Notes under the pieces: generated by a model
Told to the model about the DNA's origin: nothing
The model's input: only the letters and a program-made list of their open reading frames with translations
Databases searched by the model: none
Made by a program: the position numbers and the translations under genes
Shown here: one piece after another, positions 44,255 through 55,052 of the stretch
Layout: each line of letters starts with the position of its first letter
Numbering within the stretch: the first letter of the stretch is position 1
DNA from: Ornithodoros turicata
Taxonomy: Eukaryota > Arthropoda > Arachnida > Ixodida > Argasidae
NCBI RefSeq assembly: GCF_037126465.1
Contig: NC_088210.1
Span: 22,655,511-22,719,510, forward strand
DNA: 64,000 nt
Direction of reading: 5' to 3'

Positions 44255-44890
44255 GATGCCGTAATGCTCTGCGGACGTAAAGGAAGTGTTGTGTGCCAGG
44301 CGCTAGCCGTGAGACACCTGTGTCTCGATCTTCAACTTTCACATGGTGATCGTTATCGTTATATTTAAAGTTCGCGCGCTCAAAAGCAGCGTTGGTTGGC
44401 TCGCGAAAGAGCTCGTGGAGAATCACGAGCCGAAGTGACGCGTTATGGGATAACGACAAGTTGAAGATCGGGGCCCTGGACCAATGGAATAACGAGGGCG
44501 GCCGATGAACTTACAGGTGTAGAGGACCCGTCAGTGTAGACGGCAGTGTGCTCAGCGTATACGCTTAACATCATGTCCAATGACATCTGGCGAAGGACGG
44601 ACGGTGGCACCTGCTTTTTTTCTAACGTTGAGTTCCGGAATGCCGGGGGAGATCGAGGGCAGTGAGAGAGACCACGGGGGAAACGAAGACACTGTTGGCT
44701 TTACTGCAAACGAGGGAAATTTGGGCTTTGCTTCTGCAGTGGTTTTGTAGAGGTTGTTCTGCTTGCGCCAATGAAGTTTTGCTACCAATGGGTGACGGCG
44801 GTGATGAGCTACAAGGCGCAGATAGTGACGTACAGTCTCCCTCGTCCTGAGGACTTCATTTGGTATTTCATGAGCTTCGGCTATGTCCAT
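44226..44890 (-). pseudogene. Retrotransposon linker and start of RNase H
   Basis: After the RT, ETVRHYLRLVAHHRRHPLVA is a linker of the kind seen before RNase H. VYTDGSSTP (about 44535) gives the first catalytic Asp of RNase H. An unrelated stretch of about 120 bp follows VIPLVQGPDLQL before SFTSAEHYGIL at about 44280, which carries the Glu of the second motif. Stops lie within the region. Confidence 0.65.
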
Positions 44891-44929
44891 TCGCGTTTCT
44901 GCAGCTCTGGGGACGCCAAGACAGATCCT

Positions 44930-45545
44930 CAGGCTGTGTGCCGCCAGCTTCTCCGCTCAGTGCGCTCCGCCAGTGCGCCGCTCAGCCGCTGAGCTTGTGT
45001 CTCAGAAATGCCGTGAAGAACAAGAAAGCTATACACAAATGTACCACGAACAAGAGCCTTATGAACAGCCAGGAGTGACTGCTGATCCGTACCCCACTTG
45101 GCGCCAGCAAAATGACGCAGGACGGAGGTCCACAGCTGAACCTCTTGGTCAAGGTGATCAATGTGATTTTCCAGGACAAGTTGCAGTCGAGTACAACACC
45201 CAGAACTCTGCGATGTTTCACCTGCTTGATCGGCGCGCCAGCAAGAAAAGGCTGATAGCGGTGCATATGCACCCTTGTGAAGGCGAGAGCCGCAGATTTG
45301 TCCTCCGATATATCCATGCCGACTTTGGTTAAGAACTGCATAATTCTGTCCAGTGAACTCTGCAGACGACGCCGAATTGCAGGTCTTGATTTTCCAACTG
45401 TCCAGATGCAAACATCATCAGCATACATCGAGGTCTTGACCTCGGAGGTTATGCAGGACTTCAGACCCACCATGACGAGGTTAAATAATATAGGACTTAT
45501 AACACACTACCTTGTGGAACCCCGTGCGTTACCACGACAACCACA
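44930..45545 (-). pseudogene. Reverse transcriptase palm/thumb remnant
   Basis: THGVPQGSVL is read at about 45545-45510. A frameshift and stop follow, then SPILFNLVMVGL, the catalytic YADDVCIW at about 45425 and GMDISEDKSAALAF. Another frame change occurs after VLDCNLSWKI at about 45165, beyond which HIDHLDQEVQLWTSVLRHFA continues the thumb. YADD and GVPQGS are conserved non-LTR RT residues. The fingers and first palm motifs are missing, so no activity is expected. Confidence 0.8.
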
Positions 45546-46982
45546 GCACAAGCACTGTGCTGCTTGCGCAAACTCCGGTGCTGCTTGTGTCCGTCCTTTT
45601 TCGTTTTCGCGGCACATGTTTCTTTTTCTTTCTTTTTTTGTTATATATGAGGTACCAAACCGCTCAGATCTTGCCTCTTTTTGAAGTACACGTTGCATGA
45701 ACTCGGAGACAGCGCAACGAAGCAAACATGGAACGTCAGGCGCACCTCCGTGGCCTGAATAAGCGTTTGTATTCTCTTGCCTAACATTTTCCTTCTCCCT
45801 GCGTCAGTATATGTTATCCATACAGCACGCAATCGAATTTCGTTTCCTGCGGATGGATGTTCGAAGTCCAATTGTGAGTGGGAGCGGAGAACTCTCAATT
45901 CTGACCTTGAACATTCAATGCTCAGCGAGCCGCACGGCGTTAAACAAAAACGAAAAAAAAAAAAAAGACAGAAGAAAGAATCCGAGTAGACGGCATAAAC
46001 ATGCGTGTCAGATTCGAGAAAAGTGCAACCATCCCAGCCTCCCGGTTCCTCTTTAGGGACTTGGACACGCTGAGCGCTATAAGTGGATCTGCACCGCTCG
46101 ACGAACAGAAGCAAGTGTTCTTGTCTCACTGCAGTAATCCCGATGCACAAGCATTTGTTTTGCGCTCTTCCGACGAGCTTCTCCGTTATCAGTTCTCCCG
46201 TTTAACACGCGCGACTCTCGGCTATCAGTGCTACCACTGTGCTGTTGTGCTGTGAAACTCTGCTATCGCCCCGGGGAAATGACCTGCTGCTCACTGCAAG
46301 ATGTACCCTTCCTGAGGCGAAATCACGTTCACCGCCTGCATTAGCAAGAACGCCAAAAGAATTCCGAAAGTGCCGCGGGAGATACATTTTCGAGCAACCT
46401 TCCAGAGACCTCTGCGGCTGCAACCTGGACCTACAGCCTGGGGGACGTCTTGTTCCCAGGAGACCACCAGTTTGCGTTCGATGTATGGACCTGACAGCAA
46501 CAGAAGGAGATTAGAGGAGCGAGATCCACTCCTGCAGCGGTATGTTCATCAATGTGTTCTAGTTTGCGATTTGGGGTTCCACTTGACGGTTTCGCTTTGT
46601 CTCGCGAATCATGTGTCTCGTCCAAAATGGGCGCAGACGTGCTACGACATCCATCATCATTACGTGACATTGGTCAAGAAAAAGGAAAATGGTTATTGAA
46701 ATCGACGCCTGTCCAAGCATAGAAAACAGGAGTCACAGGTTGAAATGATGGATGACCACTTCGATGAAATGTCGTTGACCCTTCGTGTATGCCCCTCATT
46801 CCCATTTTTGTTTTGGAAGTCGTACCTGAACCGACTGGTTTACTAAGGATTTTCAGCGTGGAGCAAACAGATGTCGATGACGCGAACGCTCCGCCGATAT
46901 TCATCGTGCAAATAGCGCCTGTGGCTGACGAACACCTTAGAATGGTCAAGGACCTAACACATACAGGAATGCGTGTATTCTA
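45546..46982. other. No gene seen
   Basis: Open frames on both strands (45641-46150, 46001-46700) overlap without recognisable domains. Poly-A at about 45953-45965. Confidence 0.4.
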
Positions 46983-47222
46983 CACTCCTAAAACATGACT
47001 TCACCGCATAGCACTCTCCTAGCCAACCGTCATCTCGAGTGACATCGTTCTCTTACCTGATTTGTTGAAAACGGAGGGGGTATGCTTTTTTGTGACACTT
47101 ATGCAGTTATGATAATTGTCACAAAAAGGCGTACGCCCCGTGCTTTTCATGAATCAGACATGATAATGGTACCATTCAGGGCAACCCTCAGAATGCTGTG
47201 TGGTGAAGTTATGTTTTAAGAG

Positions 47223-47434
47223 ACTGGGGAGGTACCCGGGTTCGAATCCCGGTGCCGGCTGTGCTGTCTGGGGTTTGTCCTGGATTTTCCTCAGACGCTT
47301 TCAGACATATGTCGGCACATTTCCTTAGAAGTCGGCCCTGGACGCACATTCCCCAGGGTGTCAAGTGCGTGACGTTGCCCACATATGTGAGGCCGACAGC
47401 GGCGAGCACTCTCACCATCGCCACCACCACCAAC
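47223..47434 (+). mobile_element. SINE inserted in a C MITE, target duplication ATGTTTTAAGAG
   Basis: ACTGGGGAGGTACCCGGGTT, CGAATCCCGGTGCCGGC (B-box/T-arm), the standard body, and tail CCATCGCCACCACCACCAAC. The 12-bp duplication ATGTTTTAAGAG is at 47211-47222 and 47687-47698. Its 5' end agrees with the two other 5'-complete copies to within a few bases. Confidence 0.85.
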
Positions 47435-47436
47435 TA

Positions 47437-47685
47437 CACTCTTAAAAATGAACTTCACCACATAACAAGCTCCTAGCCAACTATCACCTCGAATGATATC
47501 GTTATCAGCCCTGATTTGTTGAAAACGGGAGGCGTACGCCTTCTTTGTGACACTTATGCTGTTCATAATTGTCACAAAAAAGGCGTACGCCTCCGGTTTT
47601 TAACAAATCAGGGCAGATAACGATATCATTCGAGACGATGGCTGGCTAGCAGCGTGCTATGCGGTGAAGTTCATTTTTAAGAGTG
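47437..47685 (+). mobile_element. Foldback MITE, type A, nested at the SINE tail, TA duplication
   Basis: CACTCTTAAAAATGAACTTC to CATTTTTAAGAGTG with TA at 47435-47436 and 47686-47687. Nearly perfect arms with GGCGTACGCC on both sides of loop ACACTTATGCTGTTCATAAT. Confidence 0.9.
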
Positions 47686-47700
47686 TATGTTTTAAGAGTA

Positions 47701-48539
47701 TACCACACCAAATACGATGCCTAGAAAAAAAAAAAGATTTTTTCTCTGTACTCGTTCAACCGCTTCTATATACTATACTCACTTTTTCACAGACGTGCCG
47801 CAATTCAAAAGCCCATAGATGCACGGTTTTTATCCACATCTATCTGTACCGAGTTCCTTATCCCTCCCGCCTGTCGTTTTCTAGGTAAAATCCGTCGCGT
47901 GACAAATGCCAGACGCCGTATAGTCAACAGCAGTGTACACACGCATATGTCTTTCTTTGGGCTCGTAGGTCTTTCCTTCCGAGTATCCTGCGAGGGATCT
48001 CGGCCGTATATCTCCATCTGCACGCGTCGTGTTCCTACAGGAATTATTGATGATTTACATAAGCAGCAGGCTCATGTTAGCGGAACCTGCTACGCCGCGG
48101 CTTACAGCCGAAATGCTCAAACATTGTGTTTCTGATGAATTAGTGGGGGCTTGTTCGTGCCATTTTTATTGCTCGGAAGCTATACGGCAAACTGGCCACT
48201 TTCTTTCTTCATGCGCCGCGTGTCGCAGTCAGTCATGTGTGATCGGCATTATAGGAGATGCCGGCGTGCTGTGTGAGGTGCAGCGCTTTTAAGGTAAGGG
48301 CCCCGTTTTGAGCCGTGTAGTTTGCAGACGACAGCAGCTCTGTTGCCAGACTAATTGTCGACTGCGGAGTTCTGTAGTGACAGGTTCTGTTTTGAGACGG
48401 ATAATTAATAACGAACTTGAATTCTTATTTGAAGGCAATAACTTAAATGTCCCAATTGCCGATTTGCAAAACTGTATGGATGTCTGGATTCGTGGATTCC
48501 TATGAATCAGTCTCGGCGATGAAATGTCAGAACTGATCT
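47701..48539. other. No gene seen
   Basis: Open frames at 47899-48292 lack recognisable domains. Confidence 0.4.
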
Positions 48540-48786
48540 TTTTAAATGTTTCCTCATTGCGGCGCCATGGAAGAGATTATTCTGTTCATCATCTCGTAGT
48601 AAATCACTTGAATTGAATTGACTTCACATGGAAAAGTTGTGGTTGTACATCACTCTTGTTCACGTTGCGCATGTATTCCCGTGGGTGTGCAGTTAATCAT
48701 TACAACATTCAAGTAGTGATACCCTCTCCGTTGTGGAAAGCCCTCATTGAGGATGCTCAAAAATAAATTAAGTTAAATTAAATTAA
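48540..48786 (+). mobile_element. Possible non-LTR retrotransposon 3' end
   Basis: GAAAGCCCTCATTGAGGATG, CTCAAAAATAAATTAAG, then TTAAATTAAATTAAG has the form of a non-LTR 3' end with an (AATTA)n-type tail. No coding part is recognised upstream. Confidence 0.3.
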
Positions 48787-49549
48787 GATATCGAAGCAAC
48801 CGTTTTGTAAGAATTATCTCTGTCCTTGCGTTGAAAGCTTCACGCACTAATACAGTCGCACACATTGCACTGATCACCTCAAAATTCTGAGCTTCTGAAT
48901 TCTTTAGCTTCTCTGATATTTTTTAGTTTGACTAATCTACGGACTACGATGAGATGCCGCGATTTGTTTCTTCAGTAAAAGGCATTACAGTAGGACAGTA
49001 ATGCCAAAGCTTCGATGCTATAACATTTCTTTTTTGATTTTTGTCTTGAGCTGGGGCACTTTGTACCATACGAAGTACATGAAGTGGTTCATTTGCATAC
49101 CGTATTTGCGCGGGGAGCACTGTAAGAAAAAAAAAATGCTGCCTTGATTTGTGTGCTAGTTTTTATTGAATTTATATTTAATTTATAAGTTTATTTAACA
49201 AACAGAACAAAGCAACACATCGGCCCCACTGTCACCTAAATAATGCTTTTCTTGATAAGTTCTTGTTCGATGGCATAAGAGTATTTGCTGAATATCTGTA
49301 GTTAGTTAGTTAGCTAGTAAATTAGTAAAATAACGTTTTTGTAAAGTAAAGTAAGTTTTGGGGCAACGTCACATGACATCTTCCCTTGTGCAATAGCGCC
49401 TCTTTCTTGAGTGATGGGTTCGTAAGTGATAAAAAAATTCAGATTATTATTTCTCAATGAGGTTCTGTACATAGCTAGGCATTCGTATCTAAGAAATTCG
49501 GTTAATGGAACGATTCCGTACTTCCGAGATGTTTTGACAGATGTTTTCA
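48787..49549. other. No gene seen; A/T-rich
   Basis: TAGTTAGTTAGTTAG near 49302-49315 and A/T-rich words only. Confidence 0.4.
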
Positions 49550-49775
49550 ATCCTACCGCCGGCTGCGCTGTCTGAGGTTTTCCCTAGGTTTTCCGAAGAC
49601 TTTCCAGACGAATGTCGGCACAGTTCCCCATGAAGTCGGCCCAGGACGCATACTACTCCCCCTGTTCCCCACTCTTTCCTGCTGTCCCCTCTCCGTCTGT
49701 CCACATCTGTACGTCGCTCATTGCCCCAGTTGCTTCGCGGCGCTAACACGCAATCAAAAAAAGAAAAAGAAAAGC
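49550..49775 (+). mobile_element. SINE, longer variant with A-rich tail
   Basis: GCCGGCTGCGCTGTCTGAGG, GAAGTCGGCCCAGGACGCAT as in the other SINEs. It continues with CCCTCTCCGTCTGTCCACAT, AGTTGCTTCGCGGCGCTAAC and an A-rich tail instead of CCACC repeats. The promoter part is missing at the 5' end. Confidence 0.7.
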
Positions 49776-49875
49776 CGCGTTTTTCGATGTCTTCAATAGT
49801 GCCTAAATACCTGTTTTGGATCTTCTGCAATGAATTTAGAGACGATGTTGTCGTAGTTCCCCAGGTACGATGGCC

Positions 49876-49926
49876 AACAACAATAACAACAATAAATGAA
49901 GGAGAAGTGATGATGACATGGGATGT
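49876..49926. repeat. Dispersed repeat sharing GTGATGATGACATGGGATG
   Basis: AACAACAATAAATGAAGGAG followed by AAGTGATGATGACATGGGAT; second of three copies (11016, 54424). A GATGATGATGTGGTGGATCA stretch follows about 50 bp further on. Confidence 0.6.
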
Positions 49927-52900
49927 ACGATGGCAATGATTTATATGGGACAGGACACACATACATATAAATGGGATGATGATGTGGTGGATCATGGAAC
50001 AGGAAAAGCGCGTTATGCAGTCGAATCTTCAGCTGGCAGGGCAGAACACGTTTAAACCGTTTTCTCCACTCAGGCAACGAACAAGTTTTCTTAACTACAG
50101 GACGGAAAGGTAAACGTTTGCAAAGTAGAATGTGTTAATCAAAATACTTACGTTAATACGTCGCAGGTAAAGTACTTGAGAAGTAGTACACACGTAATCT
50201 GCAGGGTAAACAGGAAATACAAATGTTGCAGTTGCATTTCTCCATATATTAAAAAAAAATTTACTTATCAACAAAAGTTGCAGCGGAGCAATTGAAATAC
50301 AATGACTAGCAAACAGTATGATTCAAAGGTCGAACTATTCCCTTCAAGCATCGTATCAACCCTTGCTCATGTTACATCGGCACTCGCCACTAATACCGTT
50401 GAAGTCAATGGCAGTCGAGCATCCCAAGGGCCGTTCTCCTGAACGGTAGTTCGCGGTAGTTGCACAGACACGGTCCTTTACGAGCGTCGTCGGGTTTAAC
50501 TTCTCTATCACGTGATCCAGCTACGTGGTAGTTTTGGATGCGATCAAATTCAGCTTGCCCTTCTTTCCTTTTGCGTGTGTGTTCGTCTTTTGGGACTAGA
50601 TGGTGCTGCACGGCAGTTCGAAATGTCAAATGTCATTGGCTCAAAGGCAGTTGACACTGATTGCAGCAGAAGTATCAGATTTGTTGACTCCCTCCACTAC
50701 TAGTAGAACATTGTTGGAAACCGGGTGTTTCCCTCTGGCTCCTCCATCTCAATTTTTTCCATTATCTTGGGTACAATAAAATAAAAATAAATGAAATGAA
50801 ATGAAAACATGTCAACAAAAACAAAGGACCACCTTTAAGCGTACAAAAGTATGCCAGACGCCATGCCAACAAAATAAATAAATAAATAAAAATCAGGAGG
50901 AAAAGTAAAAGAAAACAAATGTATACCCCGAACTATTCACATTCTTAGCGTTATTAATATTCTTTACTGCGTCTTTCTCCTTCACTTTATTATTCTCAAC
51001 GTACACAACCCGGTTTCTGGACAGGAATCGTTTTCCATGCCGCAAAATATAGGCGTAATTGATCCAGCTAGGGTTCGTTCACCCCAATGTGCTATTCACT
51101 GCGAAACTCCGTGATGTCAATTGCGTCATTGGCGGTGTGTAGTCGCCTTCATCAGTCTTTCTGTCCCTATTTTATGTATTTTTTTACACACGAATCACTT
51201 TTTTTTTTCAGCTCGGCGCCATTTCCTTTTTTTTTTCTTTATTCGAACTTGATCCTCTCCCACCCTTTCCTCATAACGCACATTTGTACCGGAGGGAGAA
51301 CATACATGCGTCTGTAGATTGAAAGACCGGGGGTTCCTGAAAAATGTTTACAGCATGTGCGTCTATGGTACATAGAGCAAGTATTGAGCTCGCATATGGA
51401 TCTCCGCGGAAACATAACCATAACAGTTGAAAACGGAGAAACACCATCCGGCATAAATAAATCTTTTTTTTTCTTTTTTTTTCGCAACATCGGTTCACGC
51501 GCGCGCGGAATCCAGATGGTTGGGAACAAGTTCCCTGTGTACGCGAGAGAAATGTGTACAACATCCTTTGTTTAGCTTTGATTTTTTTCTTCGTTACGTT
51601 TTCCAGCTGAGACCCTGCCGCGCGTTTAAAAAAAGAAGAAAAAAAGGAATGAATGAATGAAACAGAAAGGAGAGAGAAAACGATAAATACGCTGGGAAAG
51701 AAAAAAAAAAGGGAGAGAGAGGCGTGCCCCCGGGATTCAACAGCAAGAATGGATTCGGAAGATGCACGGCGAAAATATAATAAGTAAAAAAATAAGCGTG
51801 AGCAAACACTGTGCGCAGCTCCCTAGACCCAGGACTTCAACCCTTTAGGCGACTCCTTTTATTTTTTTACAGCAGACCGTGTGACGTTTCCCCTTTCAGC
51901 TATAGGGAAGTCCATACAAAAAAACAGGCAGGCTCTGCGCCGTATAGTTATAAAAAAAATGAGGAAGAATAGGACGCGATTTTTTTCTTCTCCCCTTTCG
52001 CATCCGTGGATACGATTTTTTTCCTCTCTCTCTCTCTCTCTCGCTCTCCAATCTTAGCCTCGTGCGTTTTTGGGCGATAGCTTCGTATTTTTCAAACGGT
52101 ACCTGAAAAGAAATTTCGGTCAAAGGAGGACCGACAGTTTAGAGCATCGTTGGGAAGGAAAGGATAAAATACCAGGGAAGGGAAGAGGAGCCAAAAAGGA
52201 GGGAAGCGAGAAATTAAAAAGAAAAAAACAGATATATATATATACATATAAAAATTGGCAGAAGGGGAGGAGGCAAATAAGGGTGGGGTGGAATTAGGGA
52301 AAGGAAGATGCTCGCGAAATTACGGTGACGTCCAGAAAGGGTGAGGAGGGCTGTGCGCGGGAGCTCTTTCTCGATCGGAGTAAGCGACTGGTGGCGATTG
52401 GACTCTCTGCTGTGCTTCACGGGCGAGCCATTTTAAAACCGTGGATGCGTGATTGCCATCTTTTCGGCGCTGGACGAAACCCTTGGCGTGGCGATTTTTC
52501 TCCCAAGTGAACGTGTGTCGGACGAAACGGTGCAGCATGCGACGTGCGATAGGTTGCAGCCAGGACTGTTGGAGAGAGTCTGGCGGTGGGACGTCGTCGC
52601 TCGCGGCTGCGTCGCTGCGTTAGATGAACAGACAGACGGTTGGATTTGGTGGTGCTTGTGCGTGGAAGAGCCGTGATTGTGATTCCTTGTTTTGTCGGAT
52701 GGTGACGTTAGTTTTGTGCTCTGGTTTTCGCAGAAGTCTTCGAGGACAACGTGCGACGTCGTAACACCTGACCTCGAGTGTCACCATGAGTTGACGTGGA
52801 TGGAATCTGATCTGCGACCACTGCGGTAACAGCAGGTGACGCGCTTTCATTCTTCGAGTGTGATTCTCAGGCTGTGCAATATGCTTCCGAAATACGTAAC

Positions 52901-53785
52901 GGTGTTCTTTTCTTGTGGTATCTTTTTTTTAAAGGCTAACGATAGCACCTGGTTTTTCGCAACGCGGGCTTTGTAGTCAAGATGCTGTGATTTCCCGCTT
53001 TATAAACCACACGTTATTATTATAATGATCATCATTTTTCGTTGGCGCATATACTTCGTGCTGCACGTGCGCTTCGAGTATTAACCCTAATTTGCAGACA
53101 ATAGAAGTCGCGGATCGCAACAACGGCACACATTTTGTGTCGGCGACCAATTATACGTGGGTCACGACAACGTTACCGACCGGGTGCCACTTCATCAAAC
53201 TATGAATCCTTGCACCAGGGAACAACCGACGCTACACAACATGGCTTAGTAGCGGCCATTTCGTATGTTGCGCTCATGATGTTCTGCTGCCGCATTTTCC
53301 AGTGGAAAGTGAATATTTCAAACAGCATCGGAAGTAATCCCCATATCATCGTCATCATGTATTTCTCTCTCTCTCAAGCAGCATCGTAACTTTTGATATA
53401 CTTACTTTTGAATATACTTGATTGCATATTTTCTTTCTCATTTTCCTCCACTCCACGACTGATTCATCACAAGATGCGGTTTTAAACGCTTCACGTTTAC
53501 AATATTTGTTGGATAAGCGAGCGTTTATTAGCCGCATGTAGCTTTCTAACTTGGTTAGTATATGTAAAGTAATTTACCTTTGTCTTGCGGCCAGCATCTT
53601 TCCAAGAATCGATCAAATATATGAATATGTTCTCTCCGTTAGTGCTGGCCGTGTAACGAGAGCTATAGTGCTGAGAAGGACTCGCCACACACGAAGACTT
53701 GCAGTATTGACTGTATCATGCCGTGTTGTACGTTTTCCCGATTGGATATTTCCGACGTACGTATATAAACTTGGGAGCGCTGCCA
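49927..53785. other. No gene seen; simple repeats and CpG-containing patch
   Basis: ATAAAATAAAAATAAATGAA near 50780 and (AAAT)n near 50875 may mark decayed retroposon ends. GA/TC tracts lie at 51695-51720 and 52026-52046. The stretch at 52320-52850 has more CpG than its surroundings and could belong to an untranslated exon, but nothing proves it. Confidence 0.35.
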
Positions 53786-53938
53786 CCCAAGCAGCACAAT
53801 GTACTGAAAGTCGAGTGCATTGGGGGTGGACGGTATGTGTCTTATTAAAGTTCTTTAGTTTCACGGGTCTGCTCAAGGTCTTCCACCTACCCGTCCACCC
53901 CCATTGCACTCGACTTTCAGTACATTGTGCTGCTCGGG
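53786..53938. repeat. Inverted repeat with 48-bp arms, unknown type
   Basis: CCCAAGCAGCACAATGTACT (53786) through GGGGGTGGACGG at 53833 pairs with 53891-53938 at all but two positions, around a 57-bp loop. A TATATAA word lies just upstream (53762). It is not related to the CACTCT MITEs. It could be a foldback element or a hairpin transcript source. Confidence 0.8.
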
Positions 53939-54423
53939 CAGAAGCACGCCGCTAGATGGACCGCGCTCTATGCGTATTGCTGCTCGGGTTTGATTACGTC
54001 ATAGCACTGCCTCCGTACCGCTAAGATGTATTATTGAATGGTTCTCTCACTGCTTCCCACTACCAGAAGAGAAATTTAGAAGAGTATAGAGTTCGTAAAA
54101 ACAAAATTTCTTGGTTTTTAAGAAAGATAAGACGAATATCAAAAGCGTTTGGTGGTGAACTACCCGTTCGATATTTATTTCCCCGCGTTTTTACAAATTG
54201 CAGACGTGGCATGTTTGCCATTCGAAACACTTCAAGCAAATACGCGTTCTATAGAATTAATTTCAAAGCATCGGCGCGATGCCCCGACGCCAGCTCAACA
54301 AAATGACGGAACGGAGTATATGGGCAGTGCATATAGGAAAGAGCTGATTCTTAGTTTTCCATAATTCGCCGAAACAAATCTGGAAGCTGTAAATTTCTGC
54401 CTCGATTTTTGAGCATGGTCGGT

Positions 54424-54475
54424 GGTGCAACAACAAGAATAAATGATGGAAAAGTGATGGTGACATGGGATGTTT
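54424..54475. repeat. Dispersed repeat sharing GTGATGGTGACATGGGATG
   Basis: CAACAACAAGAATAAATGAT, then GGAAAAGTGATGGTGACATG. Third copy of the repeat at 11016 and 49876; its last unit runs into the GGGAT satellite. Confidence 0.65.
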
Positions 54476-54477
54476 CC

Positions 54478-54507
54478 CATGGGATGGGATGGGATGGGAT
54501 GGGATGG
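54478..54507. repeat. (GGGAT)n minisatellite
   Basis: Six units of GGGAT/GGATG, apparently expanded from the CATGGGATG end of the preceding dispersed repeat. Confidence 0.85.
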
Positions 54508-54516
54508 TGGTGCATC

Positions 54517-54553
54517 TTACCTCAAACCTAGCTTCACCGCATAACACTCTCCT
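54517..54553 (+). mobile_element. A-type MITE, left-end fragment
   Basis: TACCTCAAACCTAGCTTCAC, CGCATAACACTCTCCTGAC corresponds to the first 37 or so bases of A. The remainder is absent. Confidence 0.5.
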
Positions 54554-54888
54554 GACAAAATCCTGTGCAGCATCGGCGGCATTTTTGAAACATACGGGCG
54601 AAGGAAGCTATCAAAGATCGAAGGGAGTTGCAGAATTGGTCGGGTGCCGAATTCAATTGCTCCATATTTTTTTAAATTCTACTACTGTAATTCACTTAAT
54701 TTAATTTAATTTACTTGTCAACTTATCAAAGATCAGCGAATAGCGTGATGTTATCCATTTCCGAGGGATAACGGTTTTGGCATATCGTGTTCGATGAAAC
54801 TCCCCAATCATCATAATCATCATCATTCAAATGAAGTTGTTCGCTATCCGGTCCGTTATCAAGACCCATTTCCATCTACAGTGAACCC
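54554..54888. other. No gene seen
   Basis: TTAATTTAATTTAATTTA at 54692-54709 may be a reversed retroposon tail; nothing else recognised. Confidence 0.35.
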
Positions 54889-55050
54889 TCGTTAATATGA
54901 CCCCCGATAATCTGACATACGCGCTTTACGACCATACTCCTGGGGAACAATGCAGTGAAACATCTGCAATCCCCCCCGTTAATATGACAATTCCGCATTA
55001 TGACCAAAATTTTCGGGAACGACCATGGTCATAATAAAGAGGGTTCACTG
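54889..55050. mobile_element. pogo-like MITE with TA duplication
   Basis: CAGTGAACCCTCGTTAATAT at 54889 mirrors ATAATAAAGAGGGTTCACTG ending at 55050, with a few mismatches, and TA lies on each side (54887-54888, 55051-55052). CAGTGAA-CTCGTTAA ends and a TA duplication are typical of pogo-type Tc1/mariner elements. Second inner words (CCGTTAATATGACAATTCCG) repeat the terminal theme. 162 bp, non-coding. Confidence 0.8.
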
Positions 55051-55052
55051 TA

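Larger units (their letters stand above)
43380..45545 (-). mobile_element. Degraded non-LTR retrotransposon (I/Jockey-like with RNase H)
   Basis: On the minus strand, in order: RT palm motif GVPQGSVL, the catalytic YADD box, the thumb region (VLGVVLDCNLSW), a linker, an RNase H domain (VYTDGSS ... VVYTDSRAAL ... FQWIPGRCGLSGN) and a Cys/His tail. Frameshifts and stops separate the parts, and no endonuclease or upstream RT region is visible beyond about 45545, so the copy is 5'-truncated and dead. The 3' end is not precise; a CA-repeat region at about 43376-43392 may lie at or past it. Clade assignment is by motif recognition. Confidence 0.8.
46983..47700 (+). mobile_element. C-type foldback MITE split at its right TIR by a SINE plus an A MITE
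   Basis: Left end CACTCCTAAAACATGACTTC after TA; C loop ATGCAGTTATGATAATTGTC; C arm to GTGGTGAAGTTATGTTTTAA. The TIR word TATGTTTTAAGAG occurs at 47210-47222 and again at 47686-47698. The second copy completes the C end (GAGTATA). Everything between is the inserted SINE and the A copy within its tail. Confidence 0.8.

Noticed and set aside
52320..52850. CpG-containing patch as a 5' exon or promoter
   Set aside because: No coding domain or splice-supported transcript visible; mentioned only as a possibility in the gap description.
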